Shown here in pieces: positions 1 to 8,363 of a stretch of 64,000 bases of DNA. Numbering within the stretch: the stretch's first letter is position 1; each line of letters starts with the position of its first letter. Source of the stretch: CAWFZT01 sp963820415 (lineage in GTDB: Bacteria; Chloroflexota; Anaerolineae; Anaerolineales; Anaerolineaceae); the NCBI GenBank assembly GCA_963820415.1, contig CAWFZT010000012.1:62001-126000 (forward strand). The letters are read 5' to 3'. The notes under the pieces were generated by a model that was given only the letters and a program-made list of their open reading frames with translations, did no database searches and was not told the DNA's origin. The translations under genes were made by a program, and so were the position numbers.

Positions 1-473
1 CGCGACCAGGGCATGGGACCGAGCACGTTACGGATCAGCTCAGGATCGGGCGGGAAGATTTTAACGATCTCCGCCCCGGCCTCTTCAGCGGTCGAGATTT
101 CGGTAGGGGTGGCCGCGCCGGGGATATAGGCGACTTTTCGCTTGTTGCAGAGGCGCGCCACCTCCGGGTTGAAGTTGGGGGCGACGATATAGTTGGCGCC
201 ATGCGCCAGGTACAGGGCGGCGGTGGGCGCATCTACCACCGACCCGACCCCCAGGATCAGGGTCGGGTGGTCTTTCTTGAAGAACTCAACCAGGCGAGCG
301 AATACGGTCAGGGCGTCTTCCCCGCGGTTGGTAAATTCAACCACAGTAGCCCCACCGCTGGCGCAGGCTTCCACGATACTGCGGGCGGTCTCGAAGTCGG
401 GGTGGAAGAACAGCGGCACCAACCCGCTTTTCAGGATGGTCTGGTAAACGGTTAGCCGGTCAAAAGAGCTCAT
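1..473 (-). CDS. eda: 2-keto-3-deoxy-6-phosphogluconate (KDPG/KHG) aldolase, C-terminus off the window
   Basis: Class I aldolase that would cleave 2-keto-3-deoxy-6-phosphogluconate (or a related keto acid) to pyruvate and an aldehyde in the cytoplasm. The first 157 residues are visible, starting at ATG 473. Family signatures are clear: VVEFTNRGEDAL around residues 44-55 with the catalytic Glu46, the glycine-rich GVGSVVDAPTA stretch near 75-85, YIVAPNFNPEV near 95-105, YIPGAATPTE near 117-125, and EIVKIFPP with Lys138 in the position of the Schiff-base lysine. The family is normally about 210 residues, so roughly 50 residues are missing beyond the window edge. The upstream lipoprotein gene ends 24 bp before this start on the same strand. 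Whether the substrate is KDPG, KDPGal or 4-hydroxy-2-oxoglutarate cannot be decided from sequence. Confidence 0.88.
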   Translation of the reverse strand, partial: MSSFDRLTVYQTILKSGLVPLFFHPDFETARSIVEACASGGATVVEFTNRGEDALTVFARLVEFFKKDHPTLILGVGSVVDAPTAALYLAHGANYIVAPNFNPEVARLCNKRKVAYIPGAATPTEISTAEEAGAEIVKIFPPDPELIRNVLGPMPWS

Positions 474-497
474 GATCTTTTTATCCTTTTGAACACG

Positions 498-1316
498 TTA
501 ATTTTCTGTTTGGACACCCTTATGATGACAGGAAAGGCTGCCGGCTTTACGGCAGTACTCCGGCTCGCGCGGGTCGGCAGCCGGGCAAGCGCCGGTGACC
601 GGGTCGGGCAGGATGCCTGAATTGGCTTCGAAGCAAGCTGCCGGGATAGGACGGGCAAAAACCACCTTGCTGGTCCACATCTGCCCATTTGCGGGGGTGA
701 AAACCGCCATGCGGAAGGTAATCGAATAATAAGGCGGGTCAAGCATCAGCTTGTTAACCAGAGTCACCAGGCCGACGTTGGGCTGGCCGTCTGGAGAAGT
801 CAGGGGTAAGGTGTAAGCCAGATGGTCCAGACCATCGTAAATCTGAAACTGGGCGGCGGCGGGTACCGGCTGATTGAACGTGTAAACGAAGGTGCAAGAG
901 CCGATCGGGACGGTCAGTTGGATGGCATCCTTCACCCGCTTGTAATGCCCGGCATCCGAGGGCATTTTTGAGGTGACCAGGCCCAGGTTGGGTGAATCGC
1001 CGGGTACACACCAGGCGTCGAATCCATCCTGGAGGATGGCTGGGAGTGGGGTGGCGGTCTGAGTAGGGGTAGGTTCGAGGGTGGGGGAGGGGATGAAGGT
1101 AGCGGTGGGGGATGGCAAAGCGGTCTGGGTGGGGACGCCCGTGGCAGTTGAGGGTGTAGTTGGCGAAGGGGGCAGAACGGTGGGCGACGGCATCGGGGTG
1201 GCAGCCGGGGTGCAGGCGGAAAGAAGCAGGGCTGCCAGGAGGGTCAAAGCGGCGAAACGGGCAAAGCGAGGGCCGGTAAAGGCTTTGCACCAGGGGCAGT
1301 AAGGGTGGGTATCCAT
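498..1316 (-). CDS. Secreted lipoprotein with Thr/Pro-rich linker, function unknown
   Basis: A 272-residue protein with a lipoprotein signal: a basic start, a hydrophobic stretch and a lipobox LLSAC with the acylated Cys at residue 35. A Thr/Pro/Ser linker of about 60 residues (TPTQT, SPTLEPTPT type) follows, then a globular domain of about 180 residues with five cysteines (CVPG, CTF, CFE, CPA and others). No known catalytic motif was recognised. The linker is typical of surface lipoproteins in Anaerolineae-like genomes, so the domain is probably outside the membrane. The short N-terminal CPWC motif before the hydrophobic segment is unusual for a signal peptide. It lies 24 bp upstream of the aldolase and could be co-transcribed with it. 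Confidence 0.7.
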   Translation of the reverse strand: MDTHPYCPWCKAFTGPRFARFAALTLLAALLLSACTPAATPMPSPTVLPPSPTTPSTATGVPTQTALPSPTATFIPSPTLEPTPTQTATPLPAILQDGFDAWCVPGDSPNLGLVTSKMPSDAGHYKRVKDAIQLTVPIGSCTFVYTFNQPVPAAAQFQIYDGLDHLAYTLPLTSPDGQPNVGLVTLVNKLMLDPPYYSITFRMAVFTPANGQMWTSKVVFARPIPAACFEANSGILPDPVTGACPAADPREPEYCRKAGSLSCHHKGVQTEN

Positions 1317-1398
1317 AAACGTGTTTTCTCCTGATGGGTCTTCCAGACTGGCAGAAAAGGAAGAGTTTTTGGATTATAACACGCACTCCTCCTGGTTT

Positions 1399-1848
1399 TT
1401 ACTTTAACCGGTCGGCGAGACGCCAGACCAGGGCGCGGATGGCGCCTTCGATCGACTGGCGCACGCGCGGATCTTCATTTTGGCATAAATTGGCGGCCTG
1501 GTCGATCAGCTCGATCACCGCCGACCTGACCTCCGCCGGGAGTTTGCCAGTTTTCTTTACCAGCTTCAAAACGGCCGGGTCGCCTTGAACGATTTTCTTC
1601 AATTCTTCCACCAGTGGGTCATCCAACGCCGAGCGTGGCGTACCGACCAGGTCGTAAATCTCCGGGCCGAGCCGGGCGGCGATTTTACCCAGGTTGGCTC
1701 CGCGTGGCTGGTAGGCCCCACTCATGTAGCTGGAAAGCGATTGCTGGGTGATGCCGAGATGCTTGGCAAATTCCGTTACAGTAGCTCTCCGGCCACGCCC
1801 CTGTTCCCACTTTAGAAATTGCTAATTCAGCCAATCGGATACTTTCAT
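1399..1848 (-). pseudogene. XRE-type helix-turn-helix regulator interrupted by an in-frame TAG
   Basis: Reading from ATG 1848 the protein begins MKVSDWLN, hits TAG at 1824-1822, and continues in the same frame as QFLKWEQGRGRRATVTEF, AKHLGITQQSLSSYMSGAYQ and on to the stop at 1399. The part after the TAG is a clear XRE-like helix-turn-helix (AKHLGITQQSLSSYMSG), followed by about 80 residues of helical sequence. The amino acids on both sides of the TAG read as one continuous domain, so the stop looks like a CAG or GAG codon changed to TAG. No ATG, GTG or TTG exists between the TAG and the HTH. An ATG at 1725 would remove the recognition helix. It is either a recent nonsense mutation, a sequence error or stop readthrough. 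Confidence 0.65.
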
Positions 1849-2345
1849 GGTGTTGTCTATACCCTCATATTCATTTTATCCCCAACCTTTTCTATCATAA
1901 CAACCTGTCTTATGGATTACAAGTGGGTTTGAACACTTAGTTCTGCCATTTTCGGGTAATCATAAGGGGGAAGGTTACGACCAATAAGGGTGTTTGACCT
2001 GTTGGCGCGGATTGAGAAACTACCACATTGGTGCGAATAACTTTCACCTCGTGAATGGCGGTCAGGTAATGCGGTTGTTCCAACGAATTTTTGTTAGTAT
2101 AATGAATGTAGGCGTGAATATCCCACAAAAAGGGCTGGGTAACACGCACGGAGTGAGCAGGAGCTCCCAATGAGCCAATCGAAAGTCATAACGGTTTTTT
2201 CGGCCCGAAAGAGTTCCATTTGGTTACCGGTTCGTAGATGTACCTTGAATGAAACAATAAATATTGGTGAACGACCGAGATCCCCTTTTTTATCCGGAAA
2301 GCAAGTAGTAAATTAAGAAAAGGTGGCTGTTTTATAAAAAATCTA
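1849..2345. other. Intergenic stretch without a supported gene
   Basis: About 500 bp, more AT-rich than most of the window. An open frame of 77 codons exists on the minus strand at 1937-2170, but its product has no recognisable domain and its composition gives no support. The 13-base string TCCCAATGAGCCA at 2165-2177 matches the outer end of the palindromic repeat family found elsewhere in the window and may be a remnant. No clear terminator was seen. Confidence 0.4.
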
Positions 2346-3383
2346 ATGTTTTCTAGTAAAACAGTTCCAGCATACCCGTTTGGTATAAGTATCACAATCG
2401 GATTTTTAATTTTGATTTTATCAATTAGCGCGTGTTCTGCCGGTAATAAAAGTGTGGCCGGGTCGGAAGTTTCAGGAATAGACGTAACAAAGACTTATCA
2501 GGCTCAACTAAAAGTCCTCGTCGATCAAAAACATGCAGAGCTTACTGCAATAGCGCTGACCGATGCGCCCACGATAGCTGCGACGTTTACCCCTACGATG
2601 ACAATGACGATTACCCTGACACCCACGATTACAACCACTCCAACTAATCAGCCGCCGAAAGGTGCTACACAAATATCACCCATCGATCATATGGTCCTGA
2701 TTTATATTCCGGCCGGAACGTTTTTACAGGGCAGCAAACTTAATCCGAATTTTCCGCCAACGAGTGAAAACCCCCAAAGAAAAGTATACCTGGACGGCTA
2801 TTGGATCGACAAGACACTTGTAACAAACGCGATGTACCGTAGTTGTATGGCTGCCGGCCAGTGCGATAAAATAATAAATAACGAATTAGAAAATAACAAT
2901 TTTACCGCAGGGGGGGCTTTGGATCTTCCAGCAGTCTACGTCACCTGGTTTAACGCCCAAAAATATTGTAATTGGGTTGGCGGTTCTCTTCCTACGGAAG
3001 CTCAATGGGAAAAAGCGGCGCGGGGAAGTAAGGATGCGCGTAAATATCCGTGGGGGGATGAAGACCCTAACCCTTCTATGCTTAATTTTAACAACCTGCT
3101 GGGTTCAACTACCATTTCAGGAAGTTATCCCACCGGAGCCAGCCCTTACGGCGTATTGGATATGGCAGGTAACGTCCGCCAGTGGGTGGCTGATTGGTAC
3201 CAGAGCGATTATTATACCGTTGCGCCTGACAAAAATCCCCCTGGGCCAGCCACGGGAACCAAGAAGGTGTTAAAGGGCGGCGGCTTTAATGATCCTGCAA
3301 ATTATGTGCGCATTTCTTCTCGTCTGGCTCATCCCCCAAGTTCGCCAGGTTCTAACCGGGGATTCCGCTGCGTTCATCCATGA
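2346..3383 (+). CDS. SUMF1/FGE-fold lipoprotein
   Basis: A 345-residue exported lipoprotein. The hydrophobic segment at residues 12-28 ends in a lipobox SISAC with Cys30, followed by a Thr-rich linker (about 80-105) and a formylglycine-generating-enzyme-sulfatase domain from about residue 115 to the end. Supporting motifs are IPAGTFLQGS, YWIDKTLVTNAMYRSCM, LPAVYVTWFNAQKYCNWVGG, LPTEAQWEKAARG, YPWGDE, GVLDMAGNVRQWVADWY, LKGGGF and the terminal NRGFRCV. The paired cysteines of true formylglycine-generating enzymes near the C-terminus are absent (the region reads LKGGGFNDPANYVRISSRL), so it is probably a binding or structural member rather than a sulfatase activator. The gene is markedly more AT-rich than its neighbours, which suggests horizontal transfer. 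The start lacks a strong Shine-Dalgarno sequence. Confidence 0.8.
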   Translation: MFSSKTVPAYPFGISITIGFLILILSISACSAGNKSVAGSEVSGIDVTKTYQAQLKVLVDQKHAELTAIALTDAPTIAATFTPTMTMTITLTPTITTTPTNQPPKGATQISPIDHMVLIYIPAGTFLQGSKLNPNFPPTSENPQRKVYLDGYWIDKTLVTNAMYRSCMAAGQCDKIINNELENNNFTAGGALDLPAVYVTWFNAQKYCNWVGGSLPTEAQWEKAARGSKDARKYPWGDEDPNPSMLNFNNLLGSTTISGSYPTGASPYGVLDMAGNVRQWVADWYQSDYYTVAPDKNPPGPATGTKKVLKGGGFNDPANYVRISSRLAHPPSSPGSNRGFRCVHP

Positions 3384-3401
3384 AATTAATTTTCTAAATC
3401 A

Positions 3402-3475
3402 GGGTCACTGTGAATTGCCGTGATAGGTCACCACATTTTGGGGTGTTATAACACTCCAAAATGTGGGTCTTTCTG
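3402..3475. repeat. Palindromic repeat family, copy 1
   Basis: Left outer arm GGTCACTGTGAATTGCCGTG, then an inner 36-bp palindrome at about 3441-3476 (CCACATTTTGGGGTGTTA and its complement with one G-T wobble). The right outer arm is eroded. It matches the copies near 24.9, 30.7, 39.7 and 54.7 kb. It lies between the lipoprotein gene and the ABC permease gene and could act as a transcript-end hairpin. Confidence 0.7.
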
Positions 3476-3620
3476 CCCTGAATGCATCAAGAGAGCGTTT
3501 TTAAACGAAAATGCCGCCAGAAAAGTGGCGGTTACCCCTGAATGCGGTTTAAGGCGTTATAATCACTTTGTTCCATTCTGTTCCGCATTTTTCCAGGCCT
3601 TTCCCCTACCTGAAACCTTT

Positions 3621-6537
3621 ATGAAATTCGTCCTTCGCTTTCTTGCTATCTTTATTATCACTGCCAAGCGCATGTTTGCCCAGCGTGGACTTGTACTGGC
3701 GACTACCCTGGGCATCATTTCTGCTGTAGCCCTATCGATGAGTATCCCAATCTATTCGGACGGGGTGTACCAGACCATTCTCAAATCGGCGGTAAGCCCT
3801 TCGACAGGCGACAATTCCCTAACTTTCCGGCCACCCTTTGCGTTCATGTACCGCTACGTGGGTGAATGGACTGGCCCGGTAAAGCTCGATCAGCTTCAGC
3901 CCATCGACGCCTACCTCTCCGGCCCGGTGGTGTCCGACCTGGGGATGAAATCCAAGCTTTTCGTGCGCTTCTTGCGGACGGATAATTTCAAGCTTTTTCC
4001 TGCCGATAAAGGGAATTACGACAGCACGGCCGAACCCCTCTCTTACGTCAATTTTGCCACGGTAAGCGATTTAGAAAAACATATCACCCTGGTGGAAGGT
4101 AGCTTTCCGGCCCCTGAGACAGCCCAATCCAGCGGGCCGGTTGACGTACTTTTCAGCGATGATACCGCCGCCAAGCTGGGGTTGCATTCAGGTGAGCTTT
4201 ACGATGCTTTCATCGCCCGCGGCGTAGGGGCGGCTAAACAGGTGGTCACCCTGCGCGTGCGCATTTCCGGTATATGGAAGCCGGTTGATCCGGCCGATAT
4301 TTACTGGTTTTACAGCGCCAGCGGGTTTGACACAACTCTGTTTGTGCCCGAAGCAACCTTGACCAACCGGGTTCTGCCGGTGCTGGACAACGACGTCAAT
4401 CACGCGGTATGGTATTGGGTGATGGATGGAAGCAAGGTGCAATCAACCGAGGTCCCGGGCATGCTGGGGCGGATTGCGGCAACTCGCCAAAAAGCCATCA
4501 ACCTGCTGAACGGCCTGCGCCTGGACCTTTCGCCGGAAGAGATCTTACAGGAATACCAGAGATCGGCGCAATCGCTAACCATCTATCTGTACGCCTTCAG
4601 CCTGCCGCTATTGATCATGATCCTGACTTTTATCAGCCTGGTAGTGGATATGGTGGTGGGCAGGCGGCGCAACGAGATCGCTGTGCTGCGCAGCCGGGGC
4701 TCGACCACCCTGCAGGTGTTGGGTATGGCGGCGATGGAAAGCCTGATACTCGGTGTGGGTGGTATGGTTTTGGGCACCCCGACAGCCCAGGTAGTGGCTC
4801 AATTCTTTGGGAAGACCAAGAGTTTTCTGGATTTTACTGCTGCTACCAGCATGCATACCCAGATAACGCTTTCGGCGGTGCGTTTTGGATTGGTCACGGT
4901 GGCTGTGGCCCTGGTGGCGCAGGTCATCCCTACTTTGAGCGCCAGCCGTTTTACAATCATCTCCTACAAGCAGGACCGTGCCCGCCAGAGCAGACCGCCG
5001 TGGTGGCGCAGGGTTGGGTTGGATTTCTTGCTGCTCATCCCGGCCGGCTACGGTATGTACTTATTGAATCAAGACCTACCGTTGGTGCCGGGCGGAAAAC
5101 CGGCGTTGAGCGGCAGCCCTTTCCAAAACCCGCTGCTGCTGCTGGTGCCGGCCCTGGGGATTTTTGCAGTGACCTTGCTGCTGCTGCGCTTTCTGCCAAT
5201 GCTGATGCGCCTGGTAGCCTGGTTTTTTTCACACACGCGCAGCGTCGGCATTCTGATGGCGGCGCGCTACCTGGGGCGCACATCGAGCGGTTATTCTGCC
5301 CCATTGGTATTGCTCATAATGACTCTCAGCCTGTCAACTTTCACATCAACCCTGGCGCAAACCCTCGACCATCACACCCACGACCAGACTTATTATAGTG
5401 TGGGCGCAGACATGAACGTGACGGAGTTGGGAGAGTGGCAAGGAGGAACAGCGGGTCCTCCAGGCGGGTCGTCGGGCTTCCAGGTTTCCAGCGACAGTTC
5501 CCAGGGTGATGATTCCACTACAGCCCCAAAATGGGTCTTTCTACCAGTGGCCGAACATTTGAAGGTGCCCGGGGTACAGGCCGCCGCCCGGGTGGCAGTC
5601 ACCCCGGTGACGATAATCGCTGCGAACAACCAGTTTAAGGCTGTTTACGACGGTATCGACCGGATCGATTTCCCCAAAGTAGCCTTCTGGCGGCGGGATT
5701 TTGCTTCACTGCCATTGGGTAACTTGATGAACGAGCTGGCGCTGACCAGTGAAGGGGTACTGGTCTCGTCGGACGTGCTGTCTAACAATGGCCTGAAACC
5801 GGGTGACACGCTGAGGATCAGCACCTACATGTTTGATGAAACCAAGACCATGGATTTCAAAATCATGGGCGCCTTCAATTACTTTCCAGGTTGGTACCCG
5901 CAGGATGGACCGTTGGTGGTGGGCAACCTGGAATATTTCTTCGAGCAGGTCGGGGGCGAATTTCCCTATGACGTGTGGCTGAAAGTGGATCCCAAAGCTC
6001 CGGTCAAACCGATGCTGGAAGGCATCCAAAATCTTTATCACATGGTGTTGCGCGTCGCAGGTATCCACAGAAATATTAACCGCCGAGCAATTACTCCCGG
6101 AACGGCAGGGCTTTTTCGGGCTGCTTTCGGTTGGCTTTGCCGCCCTGGCTTTTCTAACTGTGCTGGGCTTTTTACTGTATGCATTGTTTTCTTTCCAGCG
6201 GCGCTTCATCGAGCTGGGCATGCTGCGCGCCATCGGGCTTTCGTCCAGCCAGATGCTGGTTTTCCTGGCTTCGGAGCTGGCTTTCCTGTTCCTGGTGGGA
6301 TTGGGAGCCGGCACCGGTCTGGGCGTGTGGGTGAGCACGTTGTTTATCCCCCACCTGCAGGTGGGGAACGATATAGCCTCGCTCGTCCCGCCCTTCGTGG
6401 TGCGCGTGGACTGGGGTTCGGTGTTCCAGGTCTACATCCTGTTCGGGGGACTGTTCGTGGCTGCTCTGGTAGTGCTGGGAATGTTGTTGATGCGCATGAA
6501 GATCTTCCAGGCGATCAAACTGGGCGAGTCGGTCTAA
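3621..6537 (+). CDS. FtsX/MacB-type ABC transporter permease, apparent frameshift near 6060
   Basis: Large multi-span permease of the FtsX-like family, about 970 residues when both frames are joined. The chosen start is ATG 3621 (MKFVLRFLAIF), because the upstream reading frame from 3420 is the palindromic repeat. It has an N-terminal membrane segment followed by a long extracytoplasmic region. A first FtsX core (about residues 330-480) contains the typical RRRNEIAVLRSRGSTTLQ segment. Another membrane block and a second extracytoplasmic domain follow. The second core (ERQGFFGLLSVGFAALAFL, RRFIELGMLRAIGLSSSQM) is in a different frame after about 6060. A single extra base in GCAGGTATCC would explain the switch. 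No ATPase gene lies next to it. Either the sequence has an indel error or the gene is recently broken. Confidence 0.75.
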
Positions 6538-6790
6538 CATTATCGGACAGGCTCAGTAAAAGGGCAGGGTAATGGTCAATACCTCCTCCGGATGGTAGAG
6601 TTAGCCTTCCTCCACATAAAGGGCTGGCAATCGATTCGGCAATTGGCCGCCGTAATCGATATATAATCATCTGTATACGGATGAGGCTGTGTATATTCGA
6701 TCGAGGTTATTTAAGAAACTGACAAATGGGTCGATCTTTGTGACTATTGGGTCGAACGGAAATAAGATTGAAGCTTCCGAGGAGTGAATA

Positions 6791-7918
6791 ATGATAACGG
6801 TCGAAAAGATAGACACGTCCTCTAAAGCTCAAATCCGCCGCTTCGTGCGGGTGCCTTTTCGCCTGTACGCAAACGATGCTCATTGGGTACCGCCGGTGCT
6901 GATCGATAACGAGGCCCAGTTGGACAAGCAGAATTTCCCCTTCTACGAGCATTCCGAGGCGGATTTCTTCGTGGCGGTGCGGGATGGACAGGATGTGGGA
7001 CGTGTGGCTGCCATCCATAACCGGCGCTTCAACCAGCACCACGCCACGCACAAAGCCCAGTTCTATTTCCTGGAAAGTGAGGACGACGCCGAGGTTATCC
7101 AGCGGCTGTTCGAGCGGGTATTTGAATGGGCGATTGCCCGCCAGTTGGACACAGTCATCGGACCAAAGGGCCTGGGTCCTTTGGATGGCTTCGGTTTGCT
7201 GGTGGATGGTTTCGATAAGCGCCAGATGATGACGATGATGAATTACAACCAACCGCACCTGCCGCGCCTGGTGGAAGGGTTGGGTTTCACTAAAGAGGTC
7301 GATTTCGTCTCATGTTTTACCGACAGCGCCACGTTTGTCTTTCCGGAAAAGGTACACCAGATCTCCGAAAAGGTGCAGCAGCACGGCACACTGCGAGTAC
7401 AAAATTTTCACACCATCCGCGAGCTGAAGGCGTGGGCCGGGCGAATCGGGCAGGCGTACAACAAGGCTTTCATCAACAACTGGGAATATTATCCGCTGAC
7501 CGAACGGGAAATTGCTTTCGTAGTTAAAAATCTGGAAACGATCGCTGACCCAGAGCTGATCAAGATCATCGTCCACGACCAGGATGTGGTGGGTTTCCTG
7601 TTTGCTTTCCCGGATGTGGCAGCCGCCTTGCAGCGTTCGGGCGGGCGGCTGCTGCCCTTTGGCCTGGCAGATATGCTGATCGAGATGCGCCGCACGGAGT
7701 GGGTGGCAGTCAATGCGGCCGGCGTCCTGCCTGAGTTCCAGGGGCGGGGTGGGAACGCCCTGCTTTATACGGAAATGGAGAAGGCCGTGCGTAAACGCAA
7801 TTTCAAGTATGCCGCCCTGTACCAGGTGGCCGAGACGGCGGTTAACATGCGCCGTGACCTGGAGAATGTGGGCGGGATCAGGTATAAGAATCATCGGGTG
7901 TATACGCGGGAGATTTAA
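6791..7918 (+). CDS. GNAT-superfamily acyltransferase-like protein
   Basis: A 375-residue cytoplasmic protein beginning at ATG 6791, preceded by GAGGAG eight bases upstream. The N-terminal half contains FRLYANDAHWVPPVL and FFVAVRDGQDVGRVAAI, a pattern seen in a widespread family of uncharacterised GNAT-like proteins. The C-terminal half contains AAGVLPEFQGRGGNALLYTE, which corresponds to the acetyl-CoA pyrophosphate-binding segment (QGRGG in the place of Q/R-x-x-G-x-G/A). The substrate is unknown. It stands alone between the permease and the metalloid operon. The family assignment is fairly firm, and any specific function would be a guess. Confidence 0.7.
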   Translation: MITVEKIDTSSKAQIRRFVRVPFRLYANDAHWVPPVLIDNEAQLDKQNFPFYEHSEADFFVAVRDGQDVGRVAAIHNRRFNQHHATHKAQFYFLESEDDAEVIQRLFERVFEWAIARQLDTVIGPKGLGPLDGFGLLVDGFDKRQMMTMMNYNQPHLPRLVEGLGFTKEVDFVSCFTDSATFVFPEKVHQISEKVQQHGTLRVQNFHTIRELKAWAGRIGQAYNKAFINNWEYYPLTEREIAFVVKNLETIADPELIKIIVHDQDVVGFLFAFPDVAAALQRSGGRLLPFGLADMLIEMRRTEWVAVNAAGVLPEFQGRGGNALLYTEMEKAVRKRNFKYAALYQVAETAVNMRRDLENVGGIRYKNHRVYTREI

Positions 7919-7937
7919 CGACTAGAAATATTCCCCC

Positions 7938-7965
7938 TTGACAAATTTTATGTATATCGTATAAT
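7938..7965 (+). promoter_or_regulatory. Promoter of the arsR-arsP operon
   Basis: TTGACA at 7938-7943 and TATAAT at 7960-7965 are both perfect consensus hexamers with a 16-bp spacer. The -10 box sits inside the inverted repeat listed as the operator, so bound ArsR would block RNA polymerase directly. Confidence 0.8.
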
Positions 7966-7972
7966 TACGATA
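7955..7972. promoter_or_regulatory. ArsR operator 1
   Basis: TATCGTA-taat-TACGATA: perfect 7-bp arms with a 4-bp spacer, extended to 9-bp arms at 7953-7974. It overlaps the -10 hexamer of the arsR promoter. The same 7-4-7 site recurs at 8326-8343, which supports a shared repressor target. Confidence 0.75.
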
Positions 7973-7985
7973 TAGGAAATAAGCA

Positions 7986-8303
7986 GTGGTAAAAGAGAAC
8001 TCCACCATCCGTGTCCTAACCCCCGAAGAACAGCGACTGGCAAAGATGCTCAAAGCGCTGGGCAACCCGGTGCGCTTCCAGATCGTGCAGATTCTGGCCG
8101 AAAAGCAGGCCTGTATCACTGGCGAGATCGTCGAATTTACTACCCTGGCCCAGTCAACTGTCAGCCAGCATTTGAAGGTGCTGCGAGAGGCCGGATTGAT
8201 CTGTGGCTCGATCGAAGGCCCAGCGACCAGCTACTGCCTGGATGTTGACGGGATTAAACGGTTAAGGGAACGAGTGGGCGGATGGTTGCCTGACTGCTGC
8301 TGA
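7986..8303 (+). CDS. arsR: ArsR-family transcriptional repressor
   Basis: A 105-residue winged-helix regulator starting at GTG 7986. The ArsR fold is evident: LAKMLKALGNPVRFQIVQIL (helices 1-2), then TTLAQSTVSQHLKVLREAGL as the recognition helix region. The C-terminal end is DCC, a Cys-Cys pair that could contribute to As(III) or another soft-metal site, since the classical ELCVCDL site of E. coli-type ArsR is absent. It is expected to bind the inverted repeats before and after its own gene and to release them when metalloid binds. The gene is followed after about 60 bp by the ArsP-like permease. Specificity for arsenic is inferred from the neighbouring permease and the arsenate reductase at 11.7 kb. 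Confidence 0.88.
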   Translation: MVKENSTIRVLTPEEQRLAKMLKALGNPVRFQIVQILAEKQACITGEIVEFTTLAQSTVSQHLKVLREAGLICGSIEGPATSYCLDVDGIKRLRERVGGWLPDCC

Positions 8304-8325
8304 CGTGATTTTTTTTGCCCTATTA

Positions 8326-8343
8326 TATCGTATTTATACGATA
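8326..8343. promoter_or_regulatory. ArsR operator 2, upstream of the permease
   Basis: TATCGTA-ttta-TACGATA, the same 7-4-7 inverted repeat as operator 1, placed between the regulator and permease genes 21 bp before the permease start. It suggests separate repression of an internal promoter or a roadblock that ties permease expression to the regulator. Confidence 0.7.
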
Positions 8344-8363
8344 ATAGAAGAAATGGAGAAAAC

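Noticed and set aside
1937..2170. 77-codon minus-strand frame
   Set aside because: No domain, no ribosome binding site and no neighbour support; kept only as part of the intergenic note.
4409..5398. Open frame of 329 codons on the plus strand
   Set aside because: It overlaps the ABC permease in another frame and reads as low-complexity Gly/Pro/Ala sequence without a fold.
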